Positions 50,887 to 60,292 of a DNA stretch of 64,000 bases are shown piece after piece (position 1 is the first letter of the stretch; every line of letters begins with the position of its first letter). The notes under the pieces are model-generated. The model was not told the origin of the DNA, searched no databases, and saw only the letters and a list, made by a program, of their open reading frames with translations. This DNA is from Lysobacterales bacterium (GTDB taxonomy: Bacteria > Pseudomonadota > Gammaproteobacteria > Xanthomonadales > SZUA-38), in NCBI GenBank assembly GCA_030065125.1, contig JASJDM010000013.1:1-64000 (forward strand), in the 5' to 3' direction. The position numbers and the translations under genes are program-made.

Positions 50887-51909
50887 TCACGGTGAAATTG
50901 CCGGGTTCAGGGCGCGGGCGGCGGCCAGGCCGCTGAGGTACGCTCCCTCCACCCGGGAGCCGCTGCACCACGCGCCGGCAACCACCAGACCCAGCGATTC
51001 ATCCACCAGGCAGCCCACCTGCAACGGGTCCCGCGCCAGGGCATACCGCCACCGGTGACTGATGGTCAGCAGGCGATTGGGCATCGACCCGCCCGGAACA
51101 CTGCCAATGACGCGGCCGAAGGCCGCCAGCAGGGCCGACTCCACCGCCTCAGTCGTGCTTTCCAGATGCGTCGTGGACCAGTCGGGCTGCGCGTGCAGCA
51201 CCCAGGCTTCCGCCTCGGGGCGGCCGGGCCGGCTGCCCATGCGGCTGGCCCAGCTCAAGGGTCCCCGGTTGATGAACAGGCCGTCCCACGGAAAAACCGC
51301 CGGCGACTCGAAGGCCACCATGACCGCCCAGCAGGGTCTCATGTCCACCTGGGCAAGCTCAGCACCGAGACAGGTGCCCGTGCCCGCCAGCAGTTGGGTC
51401 GCCTGTTCCGGAGGCGTGGTCAGCAGCAGCTTGCCCGCGGTCCACTGGCGCCCACCGGCCCGAATCCGCCACTGTCCACCGCCCCGTTCCACCGACTCCA
51501 CGCGACATTGGAATTCACAGGTCACGTCTTCGGCCAGGTCACGCGCCAAAGCATTCATGCCCGGCGTTCCTACAAAGCGCTGTCCGCGATTGTCCACCGG
51601 GCGCATGGCGTCGCCGTCAAACGCCGCCAGCGGCACATCCCATGCAGCGGCAACACCTCGGCCCAGCCAGTCCTCCAGCTGCCGCTTCAACTCGGGCGAC
51701 CGGGCAGTGAAGTATTGAGCGCCGTGATCAAACCGGTACGCGTCGGTGCGCCGGGTCGCCATGCGCCCGCCCGCACCGCGGGACTTTTCCAGCACCTGCA
51801 CCGTTACGCCCGCTCGCCGAAGGCGATCGGCGCACACCAGTCCGGTCAGGCCGGCTCCGACGATCAGCACGTCACAATGGAATCCCGGATCGTTTGTCAT
51901 GCGGCGCAT
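50887..51909 (-). CDS. FAD-dependent oxidoreductase (renalase/amine oxidase-like)
   Basis: A 340-aa flavoprotein. CDVLIVGAGLTGLVCADRLR near residue 12 is the Rossmann FAD motif, VLEKSRGAGGRMATRR the second contact (E-K-S-R-G-x-G-G-R), and the C-terminal GLVVAGAWCSGSRVEGAYLS the FAD-closing motif. This layout matches the bacterial renalase-like family. An alternative start at 51900 is equivalent. Function unknown. Monocistronic. Confidence 0.82.
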   Translation of the reverse strand: MRRMTNDPGFHCDVLIVGAGLTGLVCADRLRRAGVTVQVLEKSRGAGGRMATRRTDAYRFDHGAQYFTARSPELKRQLEDWLGRGVAAAWDVPLAAFDGDAMRPVDNRGQRFVGTPGMNALARDLAEDVTCEFQCRVESVERGGGQWRIRAGGRQWTAGKLLLTTPPEQATQLLAGTGTCLGAELAQVDMRPCWAVMVAFESPAVFPWDGLFINRGPLSWASRMGSRPGRPEAEAWVLHAQPDWSTTHLESTTEAVESALLAAFGRVIGSVPGGSMPNRLLTISHRWRYALARDPLQVGCLVDESLGLVVAGAWCSGSRVEGAYLSGLAAARALNPAISP

Positions 51910-52141
51910 TATGCCTCCAGGGGGTCAAGCTGCCGTGACAGTGCATTCCCGCGATGGTGGACGCGCGACTTTTCCGGCCGTCGTTCCGTCAAACAGCGCC
52001 CCAAGGTCTGATCCAGCGCACCTCATTAAAACCATAGACTTGGCGACTCTTTCTCGCTAAAGCATTAGATTATTACTCTATCTTCCTGTATTTTAGAGAA
52101 AAGACTGACTTTTCCATCAGCTGTGCATAGGGGGTGTCACG

Positions 52142-53245
52142 ATGCGAACAGCTGCCATACCTGCCATTTTCTGTTTCCTGCTGGCCCTGGTCCCGGCGAC
52201 CCAGGCGGATGATTATGCCCGCGGGCTGGAAGCGTTTACCGACGAGCGCTACAACGAGGCCATGCGCCTCTGGATTCCCATGGCGGAAGAGGGCGACACC
52301 CGCGCCCAGTTCCGGCTCGGCTCCATGTACCACGACGGCATTGGGGTGGACCGGAACTACTACCTGTCCAGCTACTGGTTCGAACAGGCGGCCACCCGCG
52401 GGGTTTCCTCAGCCCAGTTCAACCTGGGCAACGCGTACAAACACGGCCACGGCGTACCCCAGGACGAGCGGGAAGCGTCGTACTGGTGGCGCCTTGCCGC
52501 CGACCAGGACCTGGCCCCGGCCCAGCTGAACCTGGCCAACCAGTACGCCACGGGACTGGGGGTACCCAAGGACCCCGACCAGGCGCAGTACTGGTACGAG
52601 CGCGCTGCCGCCAACGGCAATGCCCAGGCCCAGCATCTGCTGCGCACCCAGGAACGCGCCGGCGAGCTGCAGGCCATGGCCGACAGCAGCAGGCAGCAGC
52701 AGACGGAGGGTGCCGCCGACGAAACGCACCGGAATCCATCGCCAGTGGAGGCAGCTTTAGCCGCTATTAACACCTCACTGCCGGCGCCGAAACCGATCGT
52801 ATCCGCACCACCGGCAAAAGCTGCCGCCGTGGCGACGCCGGTGCCCCAGGGGGCAACAGGTCCCGCGGTGACGGCAGATTCAGCGGCATCCTCGTCCATG
52901 CGCGGCGCCAGCTGGCTGATGCAGCAGGACCCGGATCACTTCACCCTGCAGCTGATCGCCGTCAGCAAGCCCGAAAGCCTGGAGCGCTACGTCGACCAGC
53001 ATCGGCTGCGGGAACCGGCGGACGGTGTCGCCCAGGACCTGGGTTACTTCAGCTTCCAGCGCGACGGGCGGGACCTTTACGTTCTCGTGCTGGGCGTGTT
53101 CGCTGACCGGGCCTCGGCCCAGGCCTGGCGCTCCCAGCTGCCTGAATCGGTTCTCAGTAACTCACCCTGGATCCGGCGCGTGGGGGACCTGCACCAGATC
53201 ATGACGCCCGCCGACAGGAGACTCAGCGCGGTGGATTCCCGCTGA
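52142..53245 (+). CDS. Sel1-repeat and SPOR-like secreted protein
   Basis: A 367-aa protein with a signal peptide (ending ATQAD). Four Sel1 repeats of about 36 residues (for example AQFRLGSMYHDGIGVDRNYY, AQFNLGNAYKHGHGVPQDER) form a helical solenoid of residues 30-165, followed by a low-complexity linker and a C-terminal SPOR-like domain (FTLQLIAVSKPESLERYVDQ, DLYVLVLGVFADRASAQAWR). SPOR domains bind denuded septal peptidoglycan, so a division- or envelope-linked role is likely. GGGGTG lies 5 nt before the ATG. Confidence 0.82.
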   Translation: MRTAAIPAIFCFLLALVPATQADDYARGLEAFTDERYNEAMRLWIPMAEEGDTRAQFRLGSMYHDGIGVDRNYYLSSYWFEQAATRGVSSAQFNLGNAYKHGHGVPQDEREASYWWRLAADQDLAPAQLNLANQYATGLGVPKDPDQAQYWYERAAANGNAQAQHLLRTQERAGELQAMADSSRQQQTEGAADETHRNPSPVEAALAAINTSLPAPKPIVSAPPAKAAAVATPVPQGATGPAVTADSAASSSMRGASWLMQQDPDHFTLQLIAVSKPESLERYVDQHRLREPADGVAQDLGYFSFQRDGRDLYVLVLGVFADRASAQAWRSQLPESVLSNSPWIRRVGDLHQIMTPADRRLSAVDSR

Positions 53246-54293
53246 GCCGATTCCCCGATCGATCACCTCGCAAGACCCGGGGTGAACACCCAAACCAGCG
53301 GCGGCAGGCACGGGTAAAGGCACTGGTCTCCGAGTAGCACAGCACCTCGGCCACTGCGGCAATGCTCATCTCCGATTCCACCAGAAGCTGTCGGGCCTGC
53401 TCCCGACGGACCTGTTCCAGCAGCTCGGTAAACGTCGTGCCTTCGGTCCGCAGTTGTCGGTGCAATGTCCTGCGGTGCACGCCGCAAAGGTCCGCCACCC
53501 GCTGAATGCTGCAGTGGCCGGATTTCAGGGCGTGGTCGATCATCAGCGAGGTCTGGGCTTTCACGTCGTTGCGATACTCGCGCCGCAGACGCTCCAGGTA
53601 TTGGTGCACCAACTGCTTCATCGACCGGTCCGCCGAGGCCAGCGGCCGATCCAGGTCGGATCTGGGAAACACCATGGAGTTGGCGGGCTGGCGCCAGCGG
53701 ACGGGACAGCCGAACAATTTCAGGTAGGTGCCTCGCACCCGTGTCGACTCCGGCGGGCCGTGAAAAAAATGCACGGCGCCTGGACTCCAACGCGGCCCGA
53801 CCAGCTGACGCATCACCGACAGGCCCGCCCCCAGACTGAGCTCAGCGGAGTGGCGCAGGCCAGCCATTTGACCGGGATCCCCGGACAGCACGAATGAGAA
53901 ACTGACCTCGGACTCGCCCGCCTCCAGGTCCAGCCGGGCACCCCTGACCTGGAAAAAGAAATAGCGCCGCAGCTCACCCAGGGCAGCGCCCAAGGAAGAC
54001 GAATGCTGCATGGCAAAACCCAGCGCACCCAGCAGTGCCTGGGGTTTCTGGCGTGACCCCAGCAAGACCGCGAACTCAGGCGTCCTGGTGCGCCTGGCCG
54101 CCAGTGCCAGGGCGGCCTCGAACCCGGACAACGGCAGGTAATCGTCCTCGCGGTCCGGCAGCAGGCATTCACGCGGCAGTCCCGCCTCGGCCAGCAGCGC
54201 CAGCGGATCCTGGCCCAGGCTGGCCACCAGTTCGGCGTAGCCGCTGATCGAGCCCGCCCTGACGCTTTGCATGGTCTTTGCAGTCTCGCCCAT
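53223..54293 (-). CDS. AraC family regulator, likely of alkB
   Basis: A 356-aa regulator. Residues 20-190 are the arabinose-binding-like N-terminal domain of the OruR/AlkR type, and two C-terminal HTHs (CSIQRVADLCGVHRRTLHRQ; MSIAAVAEVLCYSETSAF then TRACRRWFGCSPR) form the AraC DNA-binding unit. It is divergent from alkB. Two direct repeats in the intergenic region are good binding sites. Overlap of its 3' end with the Sel1/SPOR gene (23 nt, convergent) is real. The ATG at 54293 is preferred over a TTG at 54308. Confidence 0.85.
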   Translation of the reverse strand: MGETAKTMQSVRAGSISGYAELVASLGQDPLALLAEAGLPRECLLPDREDDYLPLSGFEAALALAARRTRTPEFAVLLGSRQKPQALLGALGFAMQHSSSLGAALGELRRYFFFQVRGARLDLEAGESEVSFSFVLSGDPGQMAGLRHSAELSLGAGLSVMRQLVGPRWSPGAVHFFHGPPESTRVRGTYLKLFGCPVRWRQPANSMVFPRSDLDRPLASADRSMKQLVHQYLERLRREYRNDVKAQTSLMIDHALKSGHCSIQRVADLCGVHRRTLHRQLRTEGTTFTELLEQVRREQARQLLVESEMSIAAVAEVLCYSETSAFTRACRRWFGCSPRVLRGDRSGNRLSGNPPR

Positions 54294-54299
54294 GTCACT

Positions 54300-54331
54300 A
54301 AATGTCAATTAATTGTCCCGAAATGTCAATT
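54300..54331. promoter_or_regulatory. AraC-type direct-repeat operator upstream of alkB
   Basis: AAATGTCAATT occurs at 54300-54310 and 54321-54331, exactly 21 bp apart (two helical turns). Direct repeats at this spacing are the usual form of AraC-family half-sites. They lie about 50 bp upstream of the alkB start, where an activator would touch RNA polymerase. Confidence 0.65.
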
Positions 54332-54381
54332 GAGCCCCGGCGAATACCCGCACACTGTTGCCCAGAGTCAGGAGAATCATG

Positions 54382-55518
54382 ATGAGTGTGACCGCCGAAG
54401 CCCTTGGGCCCGTGACCTGGAAAGACCCCAAGCGACACCTGTGGATACTGAGCCTGACCGGGCTGGTGTTGCCATTCATCGGCGCCGCAGCGGCACTGGC
54501 CACCGGCTGGGACATTTTCTGGTTTGTGACGCCAATTTACGTCTACGGCCTGATCCCGCTGCTGGATGTCTGGATCGGCGAAGACCGGTCCAACCCCCCG
54601 GAAGGCGCGGTACCCGGACTGGAGGCCGATCCCTACTACCGTCGACTGGTCATTGCCCATATTCCGCTGCAGTACGTGCTGATCTTTGCAGGGGCATGGG
54701 CCCTGACCAGCCTGGATCTTTCCCTGTTGGCCAAGATCGGACTGGTGTTCTCCATTGGCATCTCCAGCGGCGGCGGCATCAACGCCGCTCATGAACTGGG
54801 GCACAAGAAAGGCCGGCTTCAGGCCTGGCTTGCCCGCCTTGCCCTGGCGCCATCCGGCTATGGGCACTTCTACGTGGAGCACAATCGCGGCCACCACGTG
54901 CGGGTGGCCACCTTTGACGACCCCGCCAGCGCCCGCTATGGCGAAAACCTTTATGGGTTCTGGATCCGCACCGTGTCGGGCAGCCTGAAGTCCGCCTGGA
55001 ACCTGGAGCGCACCCGACTGCAACGCAAAGGGTTGTCCGCGTGGTCATGGCGGAACCAGAACTTCCAGGGCTGGATCCTGACGGTTGTCCTGTTCGCAGC
55101 GGTCACCGGCTTGTTTGGCTGGGCCGTTCTGCCCTGGCTGCTGGTGCAGATGGTAATCGGATTCCTGCTGCTGGAGACGGTCAACTACATCGAGCACTAT
55201 GGCCTTTTGCGCCAGCGTGATGCGGAGGGCAAGCTGGAGCGACCCAGGCCCGAGCACTCATGGAACAGCAACCACATCGTGTCCAACCTGATGCTGTACC
55301 AGCTGCAGCGCCACTCGGATCATCATGCCCACGGTGCCCGGGCCTACCAGGCGCTGCGGCACATGGAGGGCGCACCCCAGCTGCCCGCGGGATATGCGAC
55401 CATGATCATGCTGGCCGGGATCCCACCCCTGTGGCGCCGGGTGATGGACCCGAAGGTGCGTAGCCACTACCGGGGCGATATGACTCTGGCCAACGTACAG
55501 CCGGGAGTCTCAATCTAG
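54382..55518 (+). CDS. alkB: alkane 1-monooxygenase
   Basis: A 378-aa membrane di-iron hydroxylase with six helices and the four His motifs: HELGHK near residue 140, HNRGHHVRVAT near 170, NYIEHYG near 270 and RHSDHHAHGA near 310. Hydroxylates medium-chain alkanes at the terminal carbon using rubredoxin and O2. AGGAG 7 nt before the ATG at 54382; the ATG three bases before is also possible. No rubredoxin is adjacent. Confidence 0.93.
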   Translation: MSVTAEALGPVTWKDPKRHLWILSLTGLVLPFIGAAAALATGWDIFWFVTPIYVYGLIPLLDVWIGEDRSNPPEGAVPGLEADPYYRRLVIAHIPLQYVLIFAGAWALTSLDLSLLAKIGLVFSIGISSGGGINAAHELGHKKGRLQAWLARLALAPSGYGHFYVEHNRGHHVRVATFDDPASARYGENLYGFWIRTVSGSLKSAWNLERTRLQRKGLSAWSWRNQNFQGWILTVVLFAAVTGLFGWAVLPWLLVQMVIGFLLLETVNYIEHYGLLRQRDAEGKLERPRPEHSWNSNHIVSNLMLYQLQRHSDHHAHGARAYQALRHMEGAPQLPAGYATMIMLAGIPPLWRRVMDPKVRSHYRGDMTLANVQPGVSI

Positions 55519-55544
55519 GCCTGGATGGATAAACCAGGGATGGT

Positions 55545-56771
55545 CTATTCCAACACCTCCCCAAAAAGAAACAGCAGCGGGTCCGCCAGGCGCTCCCGCC
55601 ATGACGCCTCGTTGTGGTCCGCCCCCTCATACAGCCGGACCACAAAGTCACTGCCCTGTTCCAGGCCCTGTCGTTCCAGCCACTGCTGCACCGCGGCATG
55701 GGTGGGCCCATACTCGCCGTCCAGCCCTTCGCTGCCGTAGTCGAACCAGTATCGGGTGCCCTGGGGAACGCGCAACCCGTCCTCGATGTCGAGCAGAATA
55801 TAGGGCGTTTCGTCCGGATCACCGACTGTACTCGGAATAAAGCGGGCCGCCACCGACTCGGACAAGATGAAGTGCGACGAGACGCAACCGCAGGCACCGA
55901 ACACCTCGGGGTGGCGCGATACCAGGTAAAACGACAGCAGGCCGCCCATGGATGATCCCATTACTGCCGTATTGTCGGGACCCGTCAGCGTCCGGTACTC
56001 GCGGTTGACCCGGGGCATCAACTCCTCAATCAGGAAGCGCGCGTAATCCGGCGCCCGGTGCCAGGGCGAGTACTCCGCGCCCCGCTCAGAACTGCTCCAG
56101 GCCGCCACCACGATCACCGGGTCCATCATGCCTTCACTGACCAGCCGGACCAGGCTCTCGTCCACCCCCCAGTCCACTCCGGTGTTGGCAATGCGCGGAT
56201 CAAACAGGTTCTGGCCGTCGTGCATGTACAGTACTCTGAACCGCCGTTCGGGCTGCTGCTGGTACTCCGGAGGCAGCCATACCGACACGTGACGATCCTG
56301 CTCCAGAAATTGAGAGGGGACGTCGGTCCAGTAGACCAGGGTTCCCCTGACCCCGGACCTGCGCCAATCCGCAATGTACTGCATCGGGTCTTTCTTGAAA
56401 TCAACCACCTGGTGCTGCTGCCGGGCATCGTCGGCAACCGTCAGCCGGAAATTTGCCATTACCGTACCCGATGGCCCCAGCCCTTCCCGCTGCCAGGAGC
56501 CCAGGGTGAACTTGTACTCAAGCTCGGTCCCCCTGGGCAGGGTCAGTACGGTTCGGCGCATAGTGCCCTCGCCGCCCAGTTCGAGACCGTCAGGGCGCCA
56601 GGGCCCCAGCTGGTCCAGGCTGCCCGCCAGGTAGACCGTACCCGTGCCAGCGGGCACCTGCACCTCAATGGTCACTTCGCAACAGTCGTCGCTGGCGTGG
56701 CTGTCAGCCACGGCGCCCGTCCACAGCGCCAGGGGAAGCAGCAATACGAAACAGATCTGCAGTACTCTCAC
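55545..56771 (-). CDS. secreted enterochelin esterase-like hydrolase with starch-binding-like domain
   Basis: A 408-aa protein with a signal peptide (ending GAVADSHA). Residues 30-115 resemble a CBM20/48 fold (EVTIEVQVPAGTGTVYLAGS, LGPWRPDGLEL), followed by an esterase-D fold: VLYMHDGQNLFD, AVMGSSMGGLLSFYLVSRHP (nucleophile Ser) and YEGADHNEASWRERL (His). Such enzymes cleave acyl or phosphate esters from polysaccharides or siderophores. The GTG at 56771 has AGAGGA 9 nt upstream. Convergent with alkB. Confidence 0.78.
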   Translation of the reverse strand: MRVLQICFVLLLPLALWTGAVADSHASDDCCEVTIEVQVPAGTGTVYLAGSLDQLGPWRPDGLELGGEGTMRRTVLTLPRGTELEYKFTLGSWQREGLGPSGTVMANFRLTVADDARQQHQVVDFKKDPMQYIADWRRSGVRGTLVYWTDVPSQFLEQDRHVSVWLPPEYQQQPERRFRVLYMHDGQNLFDPRIANTGVDWGVDESLVRLVSEGMMDPVIVVAAWSSSERGAEYSPWHRAPDYARFLIEELMPRVNREYRTLTGPDNTAVMGSSMGGLLSFYLVSRHPEVFGACGCVSSHFILSESVAARFIPSTVGDPDETPYILLDIEDGLRVPQGTRYWFDYGSEGLDGEYGPTHAAVQQWLERQGLEQGSDFVVRLYEGADHNEASWRERLADPLLFLFGEVLE

Positions 56772-56842
56772 GGGTCGGCATCCTCTTTTCAGGCATGGGC
56801 CTAAGGTGCCAGACCCTCGCCCTCCCCGCAAAACCTGCTCGA

Positions 56843-57622
56843 TTACTCGATGTCGTTGAGGCGCCAGTCGTAGTCGAGGTAATCCAGGTCCGGTGCGCCG
56901 CCTGGGTCACAGGCCAGCTCGCGATAGCGCGCCACGAACCCCAGGACACCGGCATGTCGACCGGTGCCACAGGCAAACTCATCCGCTGAAAAGTCCTCAC
57001 TGAACCACTTGAAGATGCGTGATACGGCGACATTGGATTCGCCAACCTGGGCGCCGTTGGCTTGCTGCAGGAAAGCCCGTGTCTGCTGCTCCAGCTGTTG
57101 CTCGAGCCGGTCCGCCCGGTAGGGTTCGTCCCGCAGCACCGGGCAGCCCCTGGCGGCGCAGACCAGGGCAAAGTGGATTCGTGGTTCGCGGAATTCGGGT
57201 CGAATAATGTCGTGTTCGATCTGGTCCAGGGAAAGCCGCCGGCCACCGGGCCCGCGGTGCAGGATCTTTTTCCATACCCCGGGAATCTGCCAGATGCTGT
57301 TGCGGGGCTTACCCAGTCCTCTGAAGGTCCGACCGCGGATGGGATAGTGGTCGATGACGGTGTGGAGCACCGCCGCGTTGTACAGATTCAGCCAGTAGGC
57401 CAGTTGCTGGTTTCGCCCCCAGCTCCCGAACTCGCTGGCCGACGGCGCCGCCATGTCCTCCAGGTAACCGTCCAGCTGCCGGCGGTCAGCGGCCAGGCCC
57501 GCGTAGTCCACCGCACCGTCGGCAACGAACCGGTCCAGCACCCCGGCCAGCCGCGCGTGTCCGTGATCAAATGCCGCGACACCGAGCGGCCACAGCAGGA
57601 AAAGTGGAACAATCCATTTCAC
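56843..57622 (-). CDS. secreted DUF547 protein
   Basis: A 259-aa protein with a short signal peptide. The middle carries the DUF547 pattern: LAYWLNLYNAAVLHTVIDHY, then SLDQIEHDIIRPEFREPRIH, then FALVCAARGCPVLRDEPY. Function unknown; a fold related to transglutaminase-like enzymes has been suggested. GTG at 57622 or 57628, with AAGG just upstream. It may be co-expressed with the downstream esterase (72 nt gap). Confidence 0.78.
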   Translation of the reverse strand: MKWIVPLFLLWPLGVAAFDHGHARLAGVLDRFVADGAVDYAGLAADRRQLDGYLEDMAAPSASEFGSWGRNQQLAYWLNLYNAAVLHTVIDHYPIRGRTFRGLGKPRNSIWQIPGVWKKILHRGPGGRRLSLDQIEHDIIRPEFREPRIHFALVCAARGCPVLRDEPYRADRLEQQLEQQTRAFLQQANGAQVGESNVAVSRIFKWFSEDFSADEFACGTGRHAGVLGFVARYRELACDPGGAPDLDYLDYDWRLNDIE

Positions 57623-57661
57623 ACCCACCTTGGACCGCCCCGGGGCCCTGATGCTTTCAGC

Positions 57662-59107
57662 TCAGAGGGTGGGCAGCAGTTCGAGGATGCGTCCGGTGAT
57701 GGACTGGATGGCAAATCCGTCGATGTCGGCGTTCGGCGAGTTGGATAGAGCCACCACCACGTAGGGGTCTTCTCCGGAGTTTTCCAGCAGCCAGGCGTGG
57801 GTCAGCACCACGTCCAATCCCCCACCGGTGGTCAGGCTGCCACCCTTGTACCAGACCCGGTCCCAGTTGTTGCGCAGGTTCGGCTGGGCCACACCGGCGC
57901 CCAGGGCCCGGTCCACCAGCATGGCCTGGTCGGAGCCGTTGGCCCAGGTGCGCTGGCTTGCCAGGGCACTGCAGACGTCCATAGCCGAGGCACGCCAACT
58001 GCCGGTGGTGAACAGCGAGGTGTTGTTGGCAATATTGGGCCCATCGGATATGGACCCCAGGGGTTCGATGCTGTTGACCACAAAGTCCTGCTGGAACATC
58101 TCGGTGCCGTTCACGTAGCCCTGGGCGGTGACCAGCGGGAAAGAGAAAAACAGGTGAAACTGTTCACTGATGTTCAGGAACGGCGTCAGGGCTTCGGGTG
58201 TTGCGTGGCCAAATTCGGTCACAACGCGGTTGTTGCGCTCCCGCCCGGTGAGCAGGTGCAGCATGTTGGTAGCGGTGTTGTCGCTTTGGCCCAGCATCAG
58301 CCGCGACAGCTCGTCCACGGTGAACGGCGTGTTGGCAGGTTCATTGATGACCGGCCCGCCGGGTGCCCGCTCAGAATCAGCTCGCAGCACAATCTCGTCG
58401 GTGGTAGTGCTTCGGTCTGCTACAGCATCGGCCACTGCTCCCTGAACCCAGATCTTGAAGATCGACGCCGTCGCCCGCAAGGCGCTGCTGTTGCGCTCGA
58501 CAATGGTGTTGCACTGGTCGTTTCCGTCTACCCGCGCCACCAGCAGCCCGGGTTCCGTTGACAGGGTGGCAAACCTGTCCGCCGCCTGGTTGATATCCAG
58601 GCCCTGGTCGGCCAGGAACACCACGCTGCCGCCGCCGGTTCCAAAAAAACTGACTCCCAGGGTGTTGATCTGACCACTGGAAAACCCGGCACCCAGGGTG
58701 ACGAAAGCTTCATTGCCGCTGGAACCGCGAATCAGCCCGGTAAAAGACATGGGCGTAATCTGGATCAGGTCATTGACCACGGCGTTGGGATAATCGTTCT
58801 GTATTGCCAGCAGGAAATCCCGGGTCTGCTGCAACGGCGTGCTGTTCAGCCAGGCCGGGGAGAACCGGGCGTTGATCTCCTGGTCCGTCGGGCTCACCCC
58901 AGGCACCAGCTGTTGCAGCACCCACTGCAGCGCCTCGGAGGCCGGACCGTCCGGCAGCCGGGGCTGTCCCCCAACCACGGGAAACAACACATCCACCGAG
59001 CGTTCTTCCATGTCACCCACAAAGATGATCCCCTGGGCCTGGGACCACCCGGGGGCCGCCAACAGCACAACCAGCAGCATTACAGCTCGATTCAACAGAT
59101 GGTTCAC
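57662..59107 (-). CDS. class A beta-lactamase-fold serine hydrolase with N-terminal domain
   Basis: A 481-aa secreted protein. After a signal peptide (ending APGWSQAQG) about 190 residues form an unassigned domain with a steroid-isomerase-like pattern, then the serine hydrolase: ATASIFKIWV (SxxK), LMLGQSDNTATN (SDN) and VWYKGGSLTTGGG (KGG). This two-domain layout resembles ORF12/LpqF-like proteins. It is not necessarily a beta-lactamase; an esterase or D,D-peptidase role is as likely. GTG at 59107 with GGAG 6-7 nt upstream. Confidence 0.8.
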   Translation of the reverse strand: MNHLLNRAVMLLVVLLAAPGWSQAQGIIFVGDMEERSVDVLFPVVGGQPRLPDGPASEALQWVLQQLVPGVSPTDQEINARFSPAWLNSTPLQQTRDFLLAIQNDYPNAVVNDLIQITPMSFTGLIRGSSGNEAFVTLGAGFSSGQINTLGVSFFGTGGGSVVFLADQGLDINQAADRFATLSTEPGLLVARVDGNDQCNTIVERNSSALRATASIFKIWVQGAVADAVADRSTTTDEIVLRADSERAPGGPVINEPANTPFTVDELSRLMLGQSDNTATNMLHLLTGRERNNRVVTEFGHATPEALTPFLNISEQFHLFFSFPLVTAQGYVNGTEMFQQDFVVNSIEPLGSISDGPNIANNTSLFTTGSWRASAMDVCSALASQRTWANGSDQAMLVDRALGAGVAQPNLRNNWDRVWYKGGSLTTGGGLDVVLTHAWLLENSGEDPYVVVALSNSPNADIDGFAIQSITGRILELLPTL

Positions 59108-59202
59108 CGGCAACTCCTTCCAACAGACATGCACATGTTGCTACAGGCGGATTTCTGCAGCGTTTCGGATCACCTTCACCGCGTATGTACCGAACCCGCT
59201 TG

Positions 59203-59208
59203 TATAAT
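59203..59208 (+). promoter_or_regulatory. TATAAT box 7 nt before the PQQ dehydrogenase start
   Basis: A perfect TATAAT ends 7 nt before the ATG at 59216. There is no Shine-Dalgarno sequence. Leaderless transcription is likely. No clear -35. Confidence 0.45.
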
Positions 59209-59215
59209 CCGCGGC

Positions 59216-60292
59216 ATGGACAGCTTTCGCATCTTTTGTCTCGGCCTGCTGCTGAGCGCCAGTGCCGCGGCCCAGGATTACCAGGTCGAAACCGTGGCCC
59301 AGGGCCTGGATCACCCCTGGTCCCTGGCCTTTCTCCCCGGTGGCAGCTACCTGGTGACTGAAATGCCGGGCCAGTTGCGCCGCATAACGACGGACGGACA
59401 GATCAGTGCCCCCCTTTCGGGCGTACCGGAAGTCTACCGGGCCGGCCAGGGAGGCCTGTTCGACGTGGTGCTGCATCCGGGCTTCGGGGACAACCAGATG
59501 GTATTCCTCAGCTACGCAGAGGGACCACCGGAAAATAACACGACTTCCATCCTGAAAGCCCGGCTTGGGCGCGACGGTCTGAACGATCCCCAGATCATTT
59601 TCCGCACGGCGCCGGGCAAGGACACCCCGGTCCACTACGGCGGCCGCCTGGCCTTCCTGACCGACGGCAGCCTGCTGCTGACCATGGGCGACGGATTCGA
59701 CAAGCGGGAAGCCGCGCAAAGCCTGGACAGCCACCTGGGGAAGACTTTGCGGATGACCGACAGCGGACAGCCGGTCGAAAACCCACCGTTCGCCGAAGCA
59801 CCGTTCGTGCACAGCTACGGCCACCGCAATCCCCAGGGGTTGCTGGTGGACGATGACGGCACCGTGTTCCAGCACGAACACGGCCCCGCGGGCGGTGACG
59901 AGGTCAACATCATCCAGCCGGGCGCCAACTACGGCTGGCCCGCCATCACCCACGGCCTGGATTACAACGGCGCCTACGTCTCGCCATTTACCGAATGGGA
60001 GGGCATGGAACAGCCCCTGGTGCACTGGACCCCCTCCATCGCCCCCTCAGGCATGGTGCTGTACCGTGGCGAGCTTTTTCCACAATGGCAGGGAGACCTG
60101 CTGGTGGGCGCCCTGGCTGCCCGGGAAGTGCGCAGGGTTGATCTGGACGGTCGGACCGTGGTGGGACAGGAAACGCTGTTCAAGGAACTGGAAGAGCGAA
60201 TTCGCGATGTGCGGGTGGGCCCCGATGGGGCAGTCTACCTGCTCACCGACAGCGAAAACGGCAAGCTGCTTAAAGTGACACCGGCGTCATGA
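59216..60292 (+). CDS. PQQ-dependent aldose sugar dehydrogenase (YliI/Asd-like)
   Basis: A 358-aa periplasmic beta-propeller with a signal peptide (ending ASAAAQ). QGLDHPWSLAFLPGGSYLVT, GGLFDVVLHPGF, RLAFLTDGSLLLTMGDGFDK and SYGHRNPQGLLVDDDGTVFQ with HEHGPAGGDE are the PQQ/Ca-binding and catalytic (His in GLDHPW) regions of the glucose/sorbosone family. Oxidises aldoses to lactones, passing electrons to the respiratory chain. The next gene overlaps (ATGA). Confidence 0.88.
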   Translation: MDSFRIFCLGLLLSASAAAQDYQVETVAQGLDHPWSLAFLPGGSYLVTEMPGQLRRITTDGQISAPLSGVPEVYRAGQGGLFDVVLHPGFGDNQMVFLSYAEGPPENNTTSILKARLGRDGLNDPQIIFRTAPGKDTPVHYGGRLAFLTDGSLLLTMGDGFDKREAAQSLDSHLGKTLRMTDSGQPVENPPFAEAPFVHSYGHRNPQGLLVDDDGTVFQHEHGPAGGDEVNIIQPGANYGWPAITHGLDYNGAYVSPFTEWEGMEQPLVHWTPSIAPSGMVLYRGELFPQWQGDLLVGALAAREVRRVDLDGRTVVGQETLFKELEERIRDVRVGPDGAVYLLTDSENGKLLKVTPAS

